Source: an uncultured Lachnospiraceae bacterium
Lineage (GTDB): Bacteria; Bacillota; Clostridia; Lachnospirales; Lachnospiraceae
Length of the DNA stretch: 64,000 bases
Reading direction: 5' to 3'
Assembly (NCBI GenBank): GCA_947176065.1
Contig: CAMWPB010000008.1
Location: forward strand, 1 to 64,000
Of the stretch, positions 36,733 through 45,545 are shown one piece after another; the stretch's first letter is position 1; every line of letters begins with the position of its first letter. The translations under genes and the position numbers were made by a program. The notes beneath the pieces are model-generated. The model searched no databases. It was not told the DNA's origin and saw nothing but the letters and a program-made list of their open reading frames with translations.

Positions 36733-36758
36733 GACAAAAAATGACGATGGAAAGTCGT
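36733..36758 (-). terminator. possible terminator after ribF
   Basis: On the minus strand a short hairpin (AAAATACGAC against GTCATTTT) ends in a run of T. It lies about 50 nt after the ribF stop, before the next promoter. The stem is weak. Confidence 0.4.
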
Positions 36759-36806
36759 ATTTTGTGTGCACGAAGCATTACCGCCTGGCCAAAAACTGAA
36801 CTGTAA

Positions 36807-37718
36807 TTATCCAAAATTTCTCCCCGCCTCCACGTCGGCCCCGATCTGCCGCCGCAGCGCCTCCACGCTGTCAAAGGCCCGCTCCGGCCTTCGGAATGCC
36901 AGAAGCTCCACTGTCATATCCCTGTCGTAAACCTCCTCCGTAAAGTCGTAGAGGTAGGTTTCCACCCCCATAATTTTCTCCTCCGAAACGGTAGGCTTAT
37001 ATCCCACGTTGGAAATTCCCCGGTAAATCTTTTCTCCAAGTCTGGCCCGGGAATAGTAAACCCCGTTCGGAGGCAGCAGTTTCCTCTCGTCCGGCAGAAG
37101 GTTCGCCGTAGGCATACCGAGCTTTCTCCCGAGCTGCCTCCCGTGCACTACCTTCCCGCTCACACAGTAGGGCGCGCCCAGCATGGCGGAAACCTTCTCC
37201 ATCTCTCCCGCCCGGACCGCCTGCCGCACTCTGGTGGAGCTGACCTCCTCCCCGTCCACGCGGACTTTGTCGATCAGCTCTACCTGATACCCGTAAACTC
37301 CGGCATAACCGGCAAGAAGAGCATAGTCCCCCTCGCCGCCCTTCCCGAAAGAAAGATCCGGCCCCGCGCAAAGATAATCCGTCCGCATCTGCCCGGCCAG
37401 ATAACGGGCCACGAAATCTGCCGGCTCCGTAGCCGCCGTCTCCTTGTTTAGGGGGAATTCAATCAGCACGTCTATCCCCAGCCGGGAAAACGCCTGTCTT
37501 TTTTCCTCCCGTGTGGACAGCTCCTTTGTCTCCCCGCCAAAAAAGGAAGCCGCTGAGGTATCGAAGGTAAAAACCACGGTACAGAGCCCTCTCTTCTTCT
37601 GCTCCAGTACCCGTTCCAAAAGCCTGCGGTGTCCCAGATGAATCCCGTCAAACTTTCCAAGTGCAACGGCACTTTTGTTCTCCAGATGAAATTCTGTCGT
37701 ATTTTCTATAATCTGCAT
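36807..37718 (-). CDS. ribF: riboflavin kinase / FAD synthetase
   Basis: Makes FMN and FAD. 303 residues from the ATG at 37718. The N-terminal nucleotidyltransferase has GKFDGIHLGHRRLL; the C-terminal flavokinase (about 180-300) has GMPTANLLPDE and NGVYYSR. The alternative TTG at 37739 has no better ribosome site. It is the last gene of the nusA/infB operon, the usual place in Clostridia, 69 nt after truB. Confidence 0.94.
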   Translation of the reverse strand: MQIIENTTEFHLENKSAVALGKFDGIHLGHRRLLERVLEQKKRGLCTVVFTFDTSAASFFGGETKELSTREEKRQAFSRLGIDVLIEFPLNKETAATEPADFVARYLAGQMRTDYLCAGPDLSFGKGGEGDYALLAGYAGVYGYQVELIDKVRVDGEEVSSTRVRQAVRAGEMEKVSAMLGAPYCVSGKVVHGRQLGRKLGMPTANLLPDERKLLPPNGVYYSRARLGEKIYRGISNVGYKPTVSEEKIMGVETYLYDFTEEVYDRDMTVELLAFRRPERAFDSVEALRRQIGADVEAGRNFG

Positions 37719-37787
37719 GCTGCCTGCCCCGGTTTCCAAATTTCTGTCATCCTGTACTCCAATTCAATAACGTTTGTTTTTATATAC

Positions 37788-38696
37788 TCACAGAAACATT
37801 TTAACAGGCCTTGCCTCTTTTGCTCCTGCGTGATACTCGTAAATACCGTAAAACCGTCCCTCGCCGTCATACATCCGCAGCCGCTCTTTTGCCTGCGGCA
37901 GATCAAGGCCCGTAAGCATCCTCAACGGAATTTTATTCCCGTTCTCCAAAAGCCTGCGCGCCTCCGGCGTCACCTTCACTTCCCTGCACGCTCCGAAAAC
38001 GGCGTCCGGCGGAACAATCATATCCGATATTTTATCTTCATCCCGCAGCTTCTCGATCTCCGAAAGCCGCAGCGCCTCCTCAAGAGCAAAAATGCCCACC
38101 CGGCTCCGCGTCAGGGTTTCCATGGCGCCGCCGCACCCGAGCCGCTCTCCGATATCGTGGCAGAGTGTCCGTATATAGGTTCCCTTTGAGCATACCACCC
38201 GGAACCTGACCGTGGGAAGGTTCATTTCCAGAATCTCCAGCTCCCGGATCTGTACCCTGCGTGGCTTACGCTCCACCTCTTTTCCCGCCCTCGCCAGCTC
38301 ATAGAGCTTTTTTCCGTTCACCTTGAGAGCCGAGTACATAGGGGGAATCTGATCGTAGTCACCGAGAAAACCCAGAATGCTCTCCTGCACCCGCTCCCGC
38401 GTAAGCGCGGAAAGGGTCTCCTCCTCCGCCTGAAATAACACTTGTCCCGATAAATCCTGGGTATCCGTCGCCACCCCCAGCCGGAGTGTGGCAATATACT
38501 CCTTATCCCAGTCCGTAAGCATATCGCACAATTTCGTGCCCGAACCAAAACATACAGGAAGCACGCCGACCGCATCCGGGTCGAGTGTCCCTGTATGCCC
38601 TATTTTCTTCTGTTTACAGATGCCCCGGAGCTTCGCCACCACATCATGGGACGTAAACCCCGCCTCCTTATAAACATTCATAATGCCATTGTACAT
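37788..38696 (-). CDS. truB: tRNA pseudouridine-55 synthase
   Basis: Makes pseudouridine 55 in the T-loop of tRNAs. 302 residues; the catalytic Asp is in GHTGTLDPDAVGVLP, and YSALKVNGKKLYELAR and the C-terminal PUA-like region are present. An in-frame GTG at 38705 is an alternative start; neither has a strong Shine-Dalgarno site. It follows nrnA by 18 nt. Confidence 0.96.
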   Translation of the reverse strand: MYNGIMNVYKEAGFTSHDVVAKLRGICKQKKIGHTGTLDPDAVGVLPVCFGSGTKLCDMLTDWDKEYIATLRLGVATDTQDLSGQVLFQAEEETLSALTRERVQESILGFLGDYDQIPPMYSALKVNGKKLYELARAGKEVERKPRRVQIRELEILEMNLPTVRFRVVCSKGTYIRTLCHDIGERLGCGGAMETLTRSRVGIFALEEALRLSEIEKLRDEDKISDMIVPPDAVFGACREVKVTPEARRLLENGNKIPLRMLTGLDLPQAKERLRMYDGEGRFYGIYEYHAGAKEARPVKMFL

Positions 38697-38714
38697 AAAG
38701 ATCACTGTCTCTTT

Positions 38715-39677
38715 CTACACCTGCTCCTGCCTCCATTTAAGCTGGGACGCAATCTCCCGCGACAGGTTGTTGATATTGTCATGATATGTACCGTTCATCG
38801 TGCATCCCGCGGCACGCACGTGGCCGCCGCCGCCGAATTTCAGGGCAACCTCCGCCACATTGACAAGACCGTTCGACCGAAGACTCACCTTGTACTCCAG
38901 CGTCCCGGTCTCATACATAAAGATCGCGCAGTCCACGCCCTTTACGCCCTGCAGTTGATTGACAATGCCGTCCAGGTCTTTCGGTCCCACACAGTAAAAC
39001 TCCATCATACGCCGGCTCACCATGCTGACAATACATCTGTCATCCATAAAGCGCACGCTCCCCAGAATCGCCCTGCCCATGATCTGTGTCTGGAAATAGG
39101 TCTTCTCATAAAAGGTCTCTTCAATCAATGCAGAAAAATCAAATCCAAATTTAAGTAATTCCGACGCAATCTGCATCGTGCGCGGAGACGTGTTGGAGTA
39201 ACGGAACACGCCCGTATCGTGGGCAATTCCCACATAAACTGCCTTTGCAATCACCTCGTCGATATACGCCGGCTCCATCAGCTCATAGAGCAGTTCCGCC
39301 GTAGAGCTTTTCTCCGGCTCTATGATATTCACGTCCCCGGATCCCGTATTGCTGATATGATGGTCAATATTGACGCGCTTCTTAGCCCGCCTGAAAATAG
39401 GCAGCGCGTCTCCCAGCCGCTCGTCGTTACAGTCCAGCGCAAAGAAAATATCATAGATTTTCTCATTATTAAATTCTGATTTAATATCTTCTATTCCTTC
39501 CAAAACATGGAACGGCAGGGGCGGTTCCTCCAGATAAACGTCGATCTCCGCCCCCGGCAGTTCCTTCTGCAGATAATGATACAGCGCCATAACCGAGCAG
39601 ACACAGTCCCCGTCAGGTCTCATGTGCCCGCCTATCGCCACTGTCTTTACACCCTTTAACTCATCAATTCTCTTCAT
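38715..39677 (-). CDS. nrnA: NrnA-type DHH phosphoesterase (nano-RNase / pAp phosphatase)
   Basis: 320 residues from the ATG at 39677, chosen since AGAGG stands 7 nt upstream. DHH motifs: GGHMRPDGDCVCS near residue 15, the DHHISNTG block, and a C-terminal DHHA1 domain with KFGGGGHVRAAG. The family degrades 2-5 nt RNA and 3'-phosphoadenosine 5'-phosphate. It overlaps rbfA by 14 nt, so the two are translationally coupled. Confidence 0.94.
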   Translation of the reverse strand: MKRIDELKGVKTVAIGGHMRPDGDCVCSVMALYHYLQKELPGAEIDVYLEEPPLPFHVLEGIEDIKSEFNNEKIYDIFFALDCNDERLGDALPIFRRAKKRVNIDHHISNTGSGDVNIIEPEKSSTAELLYELMEPAYIDEVIAKAVYVGIAHDTGVFRYSNTSPRTMQIASELLKFGFDFSALIEETFYEKTYFQTQIMGRAILGSVRFMDDRCIVSMVSRRMMEFYCVGPKDLDGIVNQLQGVKGVDCAIFMYETGTLEYKVSLRSNGLVNVAEVALKFGGGGHVRAAGCTMNGTYHDNINNLSREIASQLKWRQEQV

Positions 39678-40065
39678 CTTCATTCCTCTTATCAGACGCT
39701 GCGGCCTTCCGGTCCGAAGCCACCACTTCCTCAATCCGCTTCGACATATTCACTCCATAGGCAATGGACTGATCCATAATGAAATGGATCTGCGGCGTGT
39801 TGCGGAGATTAACGGTTCTCGCAAGCTGCCCGCGTATATACCCTTCCGCGCTCCGAAGACCCGCCAGTGTATCCGCCTGCGTCTTCTCATCTCCAAGCAC
39901 GCTGATCCACGCCTTACAGGTCTTTAAATCCGGGGCAACCTCCACCGCCACCACCGAAGTCATCGGCGCAATTCTGGGGTCTTTGATCTCCCCGCGGATT
40001 ATCTCCGCCAGCACACGCTGCACCTCCCCGTTAATACGGGTATTTTTGACACTGTTTTTACGCAT
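39664..40065 (-). CDS. rbfA: ribosome-binding factor A
   Basis: 133 residues; a KH-like 30S maturation factor with RINGEVQRVLAEIIRGEIKDPR at the start and TPQIHFIMDQSI near residue 105. AAAGGA lies before the ATG. It is placed between infB and nrnA as in other Firmicutes. Confidence 0.96.
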   Translation of the reverse strand: MRKNSVKNTRINGEVQRVLAEIIRGEIKDPRIAPMTSVVAVEVAPDLKTCKAWISVLGDEKTQADTLAGLRSAEGYIRGQLARTVNLRNTPQIHFIMDQSIAYGVNMSKRIEEVVASDRKAAASDKRNEDEEN

Positions 40066-40116
40066 TTAAGTAAATCCTTTCCTCTGCGTTAAATGTATAA
40101 CACCTGATATTCTATA

Positions 40117-42978
40117 CTAGCGCGGCACTTCCACCATGATGTAAGCCTCCACGATGTCCAGCTCCTCCATCTTGTCGAAGCCTTCAAACACAAGACCGCA
40201 CTCAAAACCGGCCTTCACTTCCTTCACATCATCCTTGAAGCGTTTCAGGGAGGCAAGCTCACCCTCATAAATCTGTTCCTCGCCTCTGCGGATACGGATC
40301 TTGCATCCTCTCTGGAACTCGCCGTCCAGAACGTAGGAGCCTGCAATATTGCCGATTGCGGACGCCTTGAATATCTGGCGCACCTCCGCGTGGCCGATCA
40401 CCTTCTCCTCGAAGATCGGGTCTAACATACCCTTCATGGCCGCCTCGATATCCTCGATGGCCTGATAGATCACCTTGTAGAGACGCACGTCCACGCCCTC
40501 GCGCTCCGCCACGGTTTTCGCCTGCACATCCGGTCTTACGTTGAAGCCGATGATAATCGCTGAGGATGCGGAAGCCAGAGACACATCCGATTCGTTGATG
40601 GCGCCCACGCCGCCGTGAATGCACTTCACGACCACTTCCTCGTTGGACAGTTTCATCAGGCTCTGCTTCACGGCCTCCACGCTGCCCTGCACATCTGCCT
40701 TGACGATCAGGTTCAGCTCCTTCAGATTGCCCTCCTGAATCTGGTTGAACAGATCGTCCAGGGACATCTTTGTCTTAGTATCTGCAAGCATCTCCTCCTT
40801 ATGCTGCGCCATGTAGGTTTCCGCATAGGATTTCGCACTCTTGTCGTTCTCATGTACAACAAACACCTCGCCGGCGCTTGGCACGTCGGATAAACCCAGA
40901 ATTTCCACGGGCGTGGAGGGTTTCGCCTCCTTCACACGTCTGCCCTTGTCGTCGATCATCGCCCTCACCTTGCCGTGGCTTGCGCCCGCGGAGATAAAGT
41001 CGCCCACGTGGAGCGTGCCCTTCTGTACCAGCACGGTTGCCACAGGCCCTCTTCCCTTGTCAAGCTCGGCCTCAATGACAAGACCTCTTGCGTTTCTGTC
41101 CGGGTTCGCCTTCAGCTCCAGAATCTCAGCCGTGAGCAGAATCGTCTCCAGAAGGTTCTCAATGCCTTCTCCCGACTTTGCGGAAACCGGCACAAACTCT
41201 GTCGATCCGCCCCAATCCACCGGGATCAGCTCGTACTCCGTCATCTCCTGCTTCACGCGGTCAATGTTCGCGTTGGGCTTATCAATCTTATTGACGGCAA
41301 CGATGATCTCGATCCCCGCCGCCTTCGCATGGTTGATGGCCTCCACCGTCTGGGGCATAACGCCGTCGTCGGCCGCCACCACCAGCACTGCAATATCTGT
41401 GGAATTGGCGCCGCGCATACGCATGGCCGTGAACGCCTCATGGCCCGGCGTATCCAAAAAGGTAATGCTCTGTCCCTTTACGCTTACCGTGTACGCACCG
41501 ATGGCCTGCGTGATGCCGCCCGCCTCCTTATCCGTCACGTTCGTCTTACGGATCGCGTCAAGCAGGGAGGTTTTACCATGGTCTACATGCCCCATTACAC
41601 AGATAACCGGCGGACGCGCCACCATCGTGGAGACATCCTCCTCCTCTTCGCGCAGAAGCTCCTCGATCACATCTACCTTGACTTCCTTCTCGCAGATGAT
41701 CTCATACTCGATGGCAATATTCTCTGCCTCCTCAAAACTGATATCGGAGTTTAATGTCACGACCTGCCCCTGTAAAAACAGCTTCTTAATAATCACGGAA
41801 GGCTGGATCTTCATCTTATCCGCCAGCTCCTTAATGGTCAGGGTATCCGGAACCGTGATCACCTTGATCTGTTCTTCTCTGGACTCCTCGGGCTTTTTCT
41901 CAGGCTTAATGAAACGGCCCGCCTTGTTGCGGTTCTTAACCGCAGCGTCGTCCTCCTCATAGATATGATCCTTCTTCGACCGTTTATCCCTGTCCTGATT
42001 TACCCTGCGCTTTTCGTCGTCCCTGTGCTTTTCCGCATCCTTGCCGGGCGCTTCAGCGACAAAGTCCTTCGGACCGTTATTTTTCCTAAATCGATTGTCC
42101 GGCCCGCCATTTCCTCTCTGAGGGCGGTCACTACCGCCACCGTTCCTGCTGCCAGCGAAGGGAGCGCCGCCACCCTTACGATCACCCTGACCGCCGTTAT
42201 AATTCGGCCTGCCCTGGTTCTCAGGCCTGCGATTTTCTCCTGCACTTCCCGATCTCTCCTGTCCGGGCGCCGGTTTCGTCCCGGCTGCCGTATTTCTGTT
42301 TTCCCGTTTCTCCTGCTGCCTCTGCTCCTGTTGTCTCTGCTCCTGCCGTTTCTCCTGCTGTCTCTGCTCCAGCCTTCTCTCCTGCTGCTGTTTCTGCCTC
42401 ACATCGTAGGGCTCCGCCGTCACAGGGATCGGCTTCTGCGTGGGACGTATGATCTTATGGGGCATATTCTGGGGCTGTACCGGCCGCCCGCCGCCTGCCA
42501 TCGGCCTGTTGTTACCGTTACCGTTTCCGTTTCCCCTGTTCTGCCCGTTATTATTTCCCTGAGACTGTCTGCCGCCCATTTTGGAGTTATGGGGATTGCT
42601 CACGAAGATGATCCGTTTCTTCTTGGGCACATCGCCTTTGCCGTCTCTCTTCTCGCTCTCCGCTGCGGGCTTTTCGGACGCAGCCTTTGTCTGGGCCGGT
42701 TTATCTGTCTTAACGGCAGGCTTCTGCGCCGGTGCGGCAGTCTCCTTCGCCGGTGTCTCCGCTGTCTGCTGTCTCTCCTCCCTGACAGGCGTTTCCCCGG
42801 CTGGCGCCTTGCTCTCCCCCGAAGAACCGAACTCCTTTCTCACCAATGCAATCGCATCATCCTCAATTGAACTCTGCGCCACCTTCACCTCATATCCCTT
42901 AGCCTGCAGAAAGTCGATCAGTTCCTTACTCTTCCTGTCTAACTCTTTCGCAAGCTCATGTACTTTCATCTTCGCCAT
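40117..42978 (-). CDS. infB: translation initiation factor IF-2
   Basis: GTPase that brings initiator tRNA to the 30S subunit. 953 residues from the ATG at 42978, with GGAGG 8 nt upstream. The N-terminus has an IF2-N module (about 1-55), then about 330 residues of low-complexity sequence rich in Ala/Lys/Pro/Gln/Arg/Gly/Asn. A second IF2-N precedes the G domain (GHVDHGKTS near 461, DTPGH, NKID); domains II, III and C2 follow. It is long because of the low-complexity region. Follows ylxQ directly. Confidence 0.97.
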   Translation of the reverse strand: MAKMKVHELAKELDRKSKELIDFLQAKGYEVKVAQSSIEDDAIALVRKEFGSSGESKAPAGETPVREERQQTAETPAKETAAPAQKPAVKTDKPAQTKAASEKPAAESEKRDGKGDVPKKKRIIFVSNPHNSKMGGRQSQGNNNGQNRGNGNGNGNNRPMAGGGRPVQPQNMPHKIIRPTQKPIPVTAEPYDVRQKQQQERRLEQRQQEKRQEQRQQEQRQQEKRENRNTAAGTKPAPGQERSGSAGENRRPENQGRPNYNGGQGDRKGGGAPFAGSRNGGGSDRPQRGNGGPDNRFRKNNGPKDFVAEAPGKDAEKHRDDEKRRVNQDRDKRSKKDHIYEEDDAAVKNRNKAGRFIKPEKKPEESREEQIKVITVPDTLTIKELADKMKIQPSVIIKKLFLQGQVVTLNSDISFEEAENIAIEYEIICEKEVKVDVIEELLREEEEDVSTMVARPPVICVMGHVDHGKTSLLDAIRKTNVTDKEAGGITQAIGAYTVSVKGQSITFLDTPGHEAFTAMRMRGANSTDIAVLVVAADDGVMPQTVEAINHAKAAGIEIIVAVNKIDKPNANIDRVKQEMTEYELIPVDWGGSTEFVPVSAKSGEGIENLLETILLTAEILELKANPDRNARGLVIEAELDKGRGPVATVLVQKGTLHVGDFISAGASHGKVRAMIDDKGRRVKEAKPSTPVEILGLSDVPSAGEVFVVHENDKSAKSYAETYMAQHKEEMLADTKTKMSLDDLFNQIQEGNLKELNLIVKADVQGSVEAVKQSLMKLSNEEVVVKCIHGGVGAINESDVSLASASSAIIIGFNVRPDVQAKTVAEREGVDVRLYKVIYQAIEDIEAAMKGMLDPIFEEKVIGHAEVRQIFKASAIGNIAGSYVLDGEFQRGCKIRIRRGEEQIYEGELASLKRFKDDVKEVKAGFECGLVFEGFDKMEELDIVEAYIMVEVPR

Positions 42979-42993
42979 ACTTACTACCTCCAA

Positions 42994-43317
42994 CTATTCC
43001 GAATCTCCTAAATGCTTCCGTATCGAATCTGCAAATCCCTCATCTGTCACCGCAAGAACCGATCTCTCTTCCTTGCCCATGGAATGTCCCAGCACCGCCT
43101 TCGTCCCATGGAACGCATAGGGAACCTCATAAAAATTACACATATTACTATACTTTTTTCTGGTATTACCCGACGCATCCTCAGCTATGATGACCAGCGC
43201 TGCCGTACCGCCCTTGACAGCCGCTTCCGTTGCAAATCCGCCACTGACAACATTTCTGGAGCGTGCGGCGAGTCCCAGCATGGATAATACCTTATCCTTC
43301 CCCGGTATCTGCTTCAT
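42994..43317 (-). CDS. ylxQ: L7Ae-family K-turn RNA-binding protein
   Basis: 107 residues from the ATG at 43317 (GGAGG 6 nt upstream). The L7Ae/L30e fold is shown by KVLSMLGLAARSRNVVSGG, ALVIIAEDAS and VPYAFHGTKAVLGHS. Relatives bind kink-turn RNA. It overlaps ylxR by 26 nt and lies 15 nt before infB, the usual operon position. Confidence 0.9.
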   Translation of the reverse strand: MKQIPGKDKVLSMLGLAARSRNVVSGGFATEAAVKGGTAALVIIAEDASGNTRKKYSNMCNFYEVPYAFHGTKAVLGHSMGKEERSVLAVTDEGFADSIRKHLGDSE

Positions 43318-43582
43318 GCCTGCCCTCCTCAAACTCCTTCTCCAGATTTTCGTATATTTCATCCGGTATGCGCGTCTTAAAGGACCGTTCCAGTCCCTTG
43401 TTCTTTCTGGCTTTCGACAGGCACTCCCCGTTTTTACAAAGGTAAGCGCCCCGGCCGTTTTTTCTGCCGGTCATATCCAGACAGATCTGCCCTTCCGCAC
43501 TCTTTAACACGCGCATCATCTCTTTCTTATCCTTCATCTCGCTACAGCCCACACACTGGCGCAGGGATATTTTTTTTGCCAT
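43292..43582 (-). CDS. ylxR: YlxR-family RNA-binding protein
   Basis: 96 residues from the ATG at 43582. The family signature RQCVGC is at the N-terminus, with GRKNGRGAYLCKNGECLSKA in the middle. YlxR is reported as an RNA-binding protein or a modulator of RNase P; function here is inferred from family. It overlaps ylxQ and follows nusA by 19 nt. Confidence 0.92.
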   Translation of the reverse strand: MAKKISLRQCVGCSEMKDKKEMMRVLKSAEGQICLDMTGRKNGRGAYLCKNGECLSKARKNKGLERSFKTRIPDEIYENLEKEFEEGRHEADTGEG

Positions 43583-43601
43583 GCCGCTCCTCACTTCACA
43601 C

Positions 43602-44852
43602 TTACGCTTCCTCGCCGCCGTCTTCCTCCGCATACGCCGCTTCGGCTTCCCCGGCGTCGTCTTCCTCTGCATACGCCTCATCGGCTTCCCCGGCGCCGCT
43701 CTCGTCGGTGTACGGCTCTTCCCCGTACGTCTCCTCGTCGTAGCTCTCCTCCGCGTAGTCTTCCTCGTCATACTCCTCATCGTCGTAGACATAATCCTCA
43801 TAACGGAAGCCGGGCGCGTCCTTGGCCTGCGTCTCGCTCTTAATATCGATCTTATACCCCGTCAGTCTGGCCGCCAGTCTCGCGTTCTGCCCCTCCTTAC
43901 CGATGGCAAGGGAAAGCTGGTAATCCGGCACCACCACCTTGGCCGTCTTCTCATCGGGATCAGCGAACACCGCCACAATCTTGGCCGGAGACAGCGCGTT
44001 CTGGATCAGATTACCCGGGTTCTCATCCCAGTTAACGATATCAATCTTCTCCCCGCAAAGCTCATCCACAATGGAGTTAACCCTGGCGCCGTTGATACCC
44101 ACACAGGCGCCCACGGCGTCCACGTTCGGGTTGTTGGAGCGCACCGCGATCTTCGTCCTGCTGCCCGCCTCTCTGGCAATGCTCATAATCTCCACCGTAC
44201 CGTCCTTGATCTCCGTCACCTCGGACTCGAAAAGGCGTTTCACCAGCTCAGGATGCGTGCGGCTCACCAGAATCCTCGGTCCCTTGGGCGTGTTCCTCAC
44301 TTCCAGAATATAGACCTTAATTCTCTCTGTGGGCCGGAAATGCTCGGTGCGCACCTGCTCGTTCTCATTCAAAATGGCGTCCGCCTTACCCAGATTGATG
44401 GAGATGTTCTTACCCATGTAGCGCTGGACAATGCCCGTCACCACGTCCTTCTCCTTCTCGAAATACTGGTTGTAGATAACGCTTCTCTCCTCCTCGCGGA
44501 TTTTCTGCAGGATCACGCTCTTGGCATTCTGGGTGGCAATGCGTCCAAACTCCTTGGAACGGATCTCCACACGGACGATATCACCCACTTTTGCGGCAGA
44601 ATCAATCTCCTTCGCCTCCTCGGGGGAAATCTGCATCACCGGGTCCTCCACCTCCTCCGCGACTTCCTTCTCCGCGTAACAGTAGTAGTCGCAGGTCTCC
44701 CTGTCGATTTCCACCTTCACGTTGTCCGCCTTGCCAAAATGATTCTTGTACGCGGTAATCAGCGAATTTTCTATCGCCTCAAAGAGGGTATCCTTGCTGA
44801 TCTCCTTTTCCCTCTCCAGAATCTCCAGCGCCTCCATTAATTCCTTATTCAT
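43602..44852 (-). CDS. nusA: transcription termination/antitermination factor NusA
   Basis: 416 residues: N-terminal RNA-polymerase-binding domain, S1 domain (about 130-200), and two KH domains (about 210-340, with GACVGINGARVNSI and IGKEGQNARLAARLTG). The last 65 residues are an acidic, Tyr/Glu-rich tail with imperfect repeats such as YDEEDYAEESYDEE. AGGAGG precedes the ATG by 10 nt. Second gene of the operon after rimP. Confidence 0.96.
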   Translation of the reverse strand: MNKELMEALEILEREKEISKDTLFEAIENSLITAYKNHFGKADNVKVEIDRETCDYYCYAEKEVAEEVEDPVMQISPEEAKEIDSAAKVGDIVRVEIRSKEFGRIATQNAKSVILQKIREEERSVIYNQYFEKEKDVVTGIVQRYMGKNISINLGKADAILNENEQVRTEHFRPTERIKVYILEVRNTPKGPRILVSRTHPELVKRLFESEVTEIKDGTVEIMSIAREAGSRTKIAVRSNNPNVDAVGACVGINGARVNSIVDELCGEKIDIVNWDENPGNLIQNALSPAKIVAVFADPDEKTAKVVVPDYQLSLAIGKEGQNARLAARLTGYKIDIKSETQAKDAPGFRYEDYVYDDEEYDEEDYAEESYDEETYGEEPYTDESGAGEADEAYAEEDDAGEAEAAYAEEDGGEEA

Positions 44853-44866
44853 TTTCCATTGTCCTC

Positions 44867-45343
44867 CTATGTTTCCTGTATAATGTCCAATGCCAATCTG
44901 ACCGTCGCGATATCAGACCTTTCAAATGTACGCAGAACGCCGTCCTGTTCAATGGTCACAGTGCGGTCGTCAAATGCCTTTAAAATCCCGGAAAATTCTT
45001 TCTGCCCGTCCATGGGCTTATATGCTTTCAGTTCCACTGCCTCTCCGAGGCTCTTCTCCATGTGCCGGTCCTTCTTCAAAACCCTGCCGAGTCCCGGACT
45101 GCTGACTTCCAGAATGTAGGCGTCCGGAATAAAATCCTCCGCATCGAGCGCATCGGACAGGGCGCGGCTCACATTCTCGCAGTCCTGAATATTTACGCCC
45201 TCCGGCTTGTCGATATAAACACGCAGATAGTAGTCTTTTCCCTCCTTCACATACTCCACATCATAAATTTCCACACCATGCTGCTCCACGATGGGAGACA
45301 GAAGGCGCTCCGTCTTTTCCTCGTATGTCTCTCGTTTTGACAT
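44867..45343 (-). CDS. rimP: ribosome maturation factor RimP
   Basis: 158 residues from the ATG at 45343 (AGGAGG 5 nt upstream). The pattern EIYDVEYVKEGKDYYLRVYIDKPEGV and SSPGLGRVLKK is typical; RimP assists 30S assembly. It opens the rimP-nusA-ylxR-ylxQ-infB-rbfA-nrnA-truB-ribF operon, with a strong promoter and a hairpin leader. Confidence 0.95.
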   Translation of the reverse strand: MSKRETYEEKTERLLSPIVEQHGVEIYDVEYVKEGKDYYLRVYIDKPEGVNIQDCENVSRALSDALDAEDFIPDAYILEVSSPGLGRVLKKDRHMEKSLGEAVELKAYKPMDGQKEFSGILKAFDDRTVTIEQDGVLRTFERSDIATVRLALDIIQET

Positions 45344-45358
45344 AACATCCTCCTGCAC

Positions 45359-45389
45359 GGAAAAGAGCGGACTCGCAAGTCCACTCTTT
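45359..45389 (-). promoter_or_regulatory. leader hairpin of the rimP operon, possible attenuator
   Basis: On the minus strand AAAGAGTGGACT pairs with AGTCCGCTCTTT around a TGCG tetraloop and ends in a short T run. It lies between the promoter and the rimP ribosome site, about 23 nt after the inferred transcript start. Control by NusA of its own operon through such a hairpin is known in other bacteria; here it is inference. Confidence 0.6.
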
Positions 45390-45418
45390 ATCTCAGTAAC
45401 TATTCTTAATTCTACTGT

Positions 45419-45447
45419 ATTATAGCACCCTTTTTCTTCCATTGCAA
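45419..45447 (-). promoter_or_regulatory. promoter of the rimP-nusA-infB operon
   Basis: Minus-strand TTGCAA (45447-45442) and TATAAT (45424-45419), spacing 17 nt, with the -10 matching the consensus fully. Confidence 0.8.
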
Positions 45448-45545
45448 GCATTTTTCATCCGCTCGCACGGGCCTGCGGCGGATTTGACAGGGCGGCCGAT
45501 ATCCATTACTCTATAGATAGTTTTCAACGATGGGGGAGAAAAAAC

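Noticed and set aside
43583..43801. N-terminal extension of YlxR rich in Arg/Thr
   Set aside because: It is the out-of-frame shadow of the acidic tail of NusA. YlxR proper begins at 43582.
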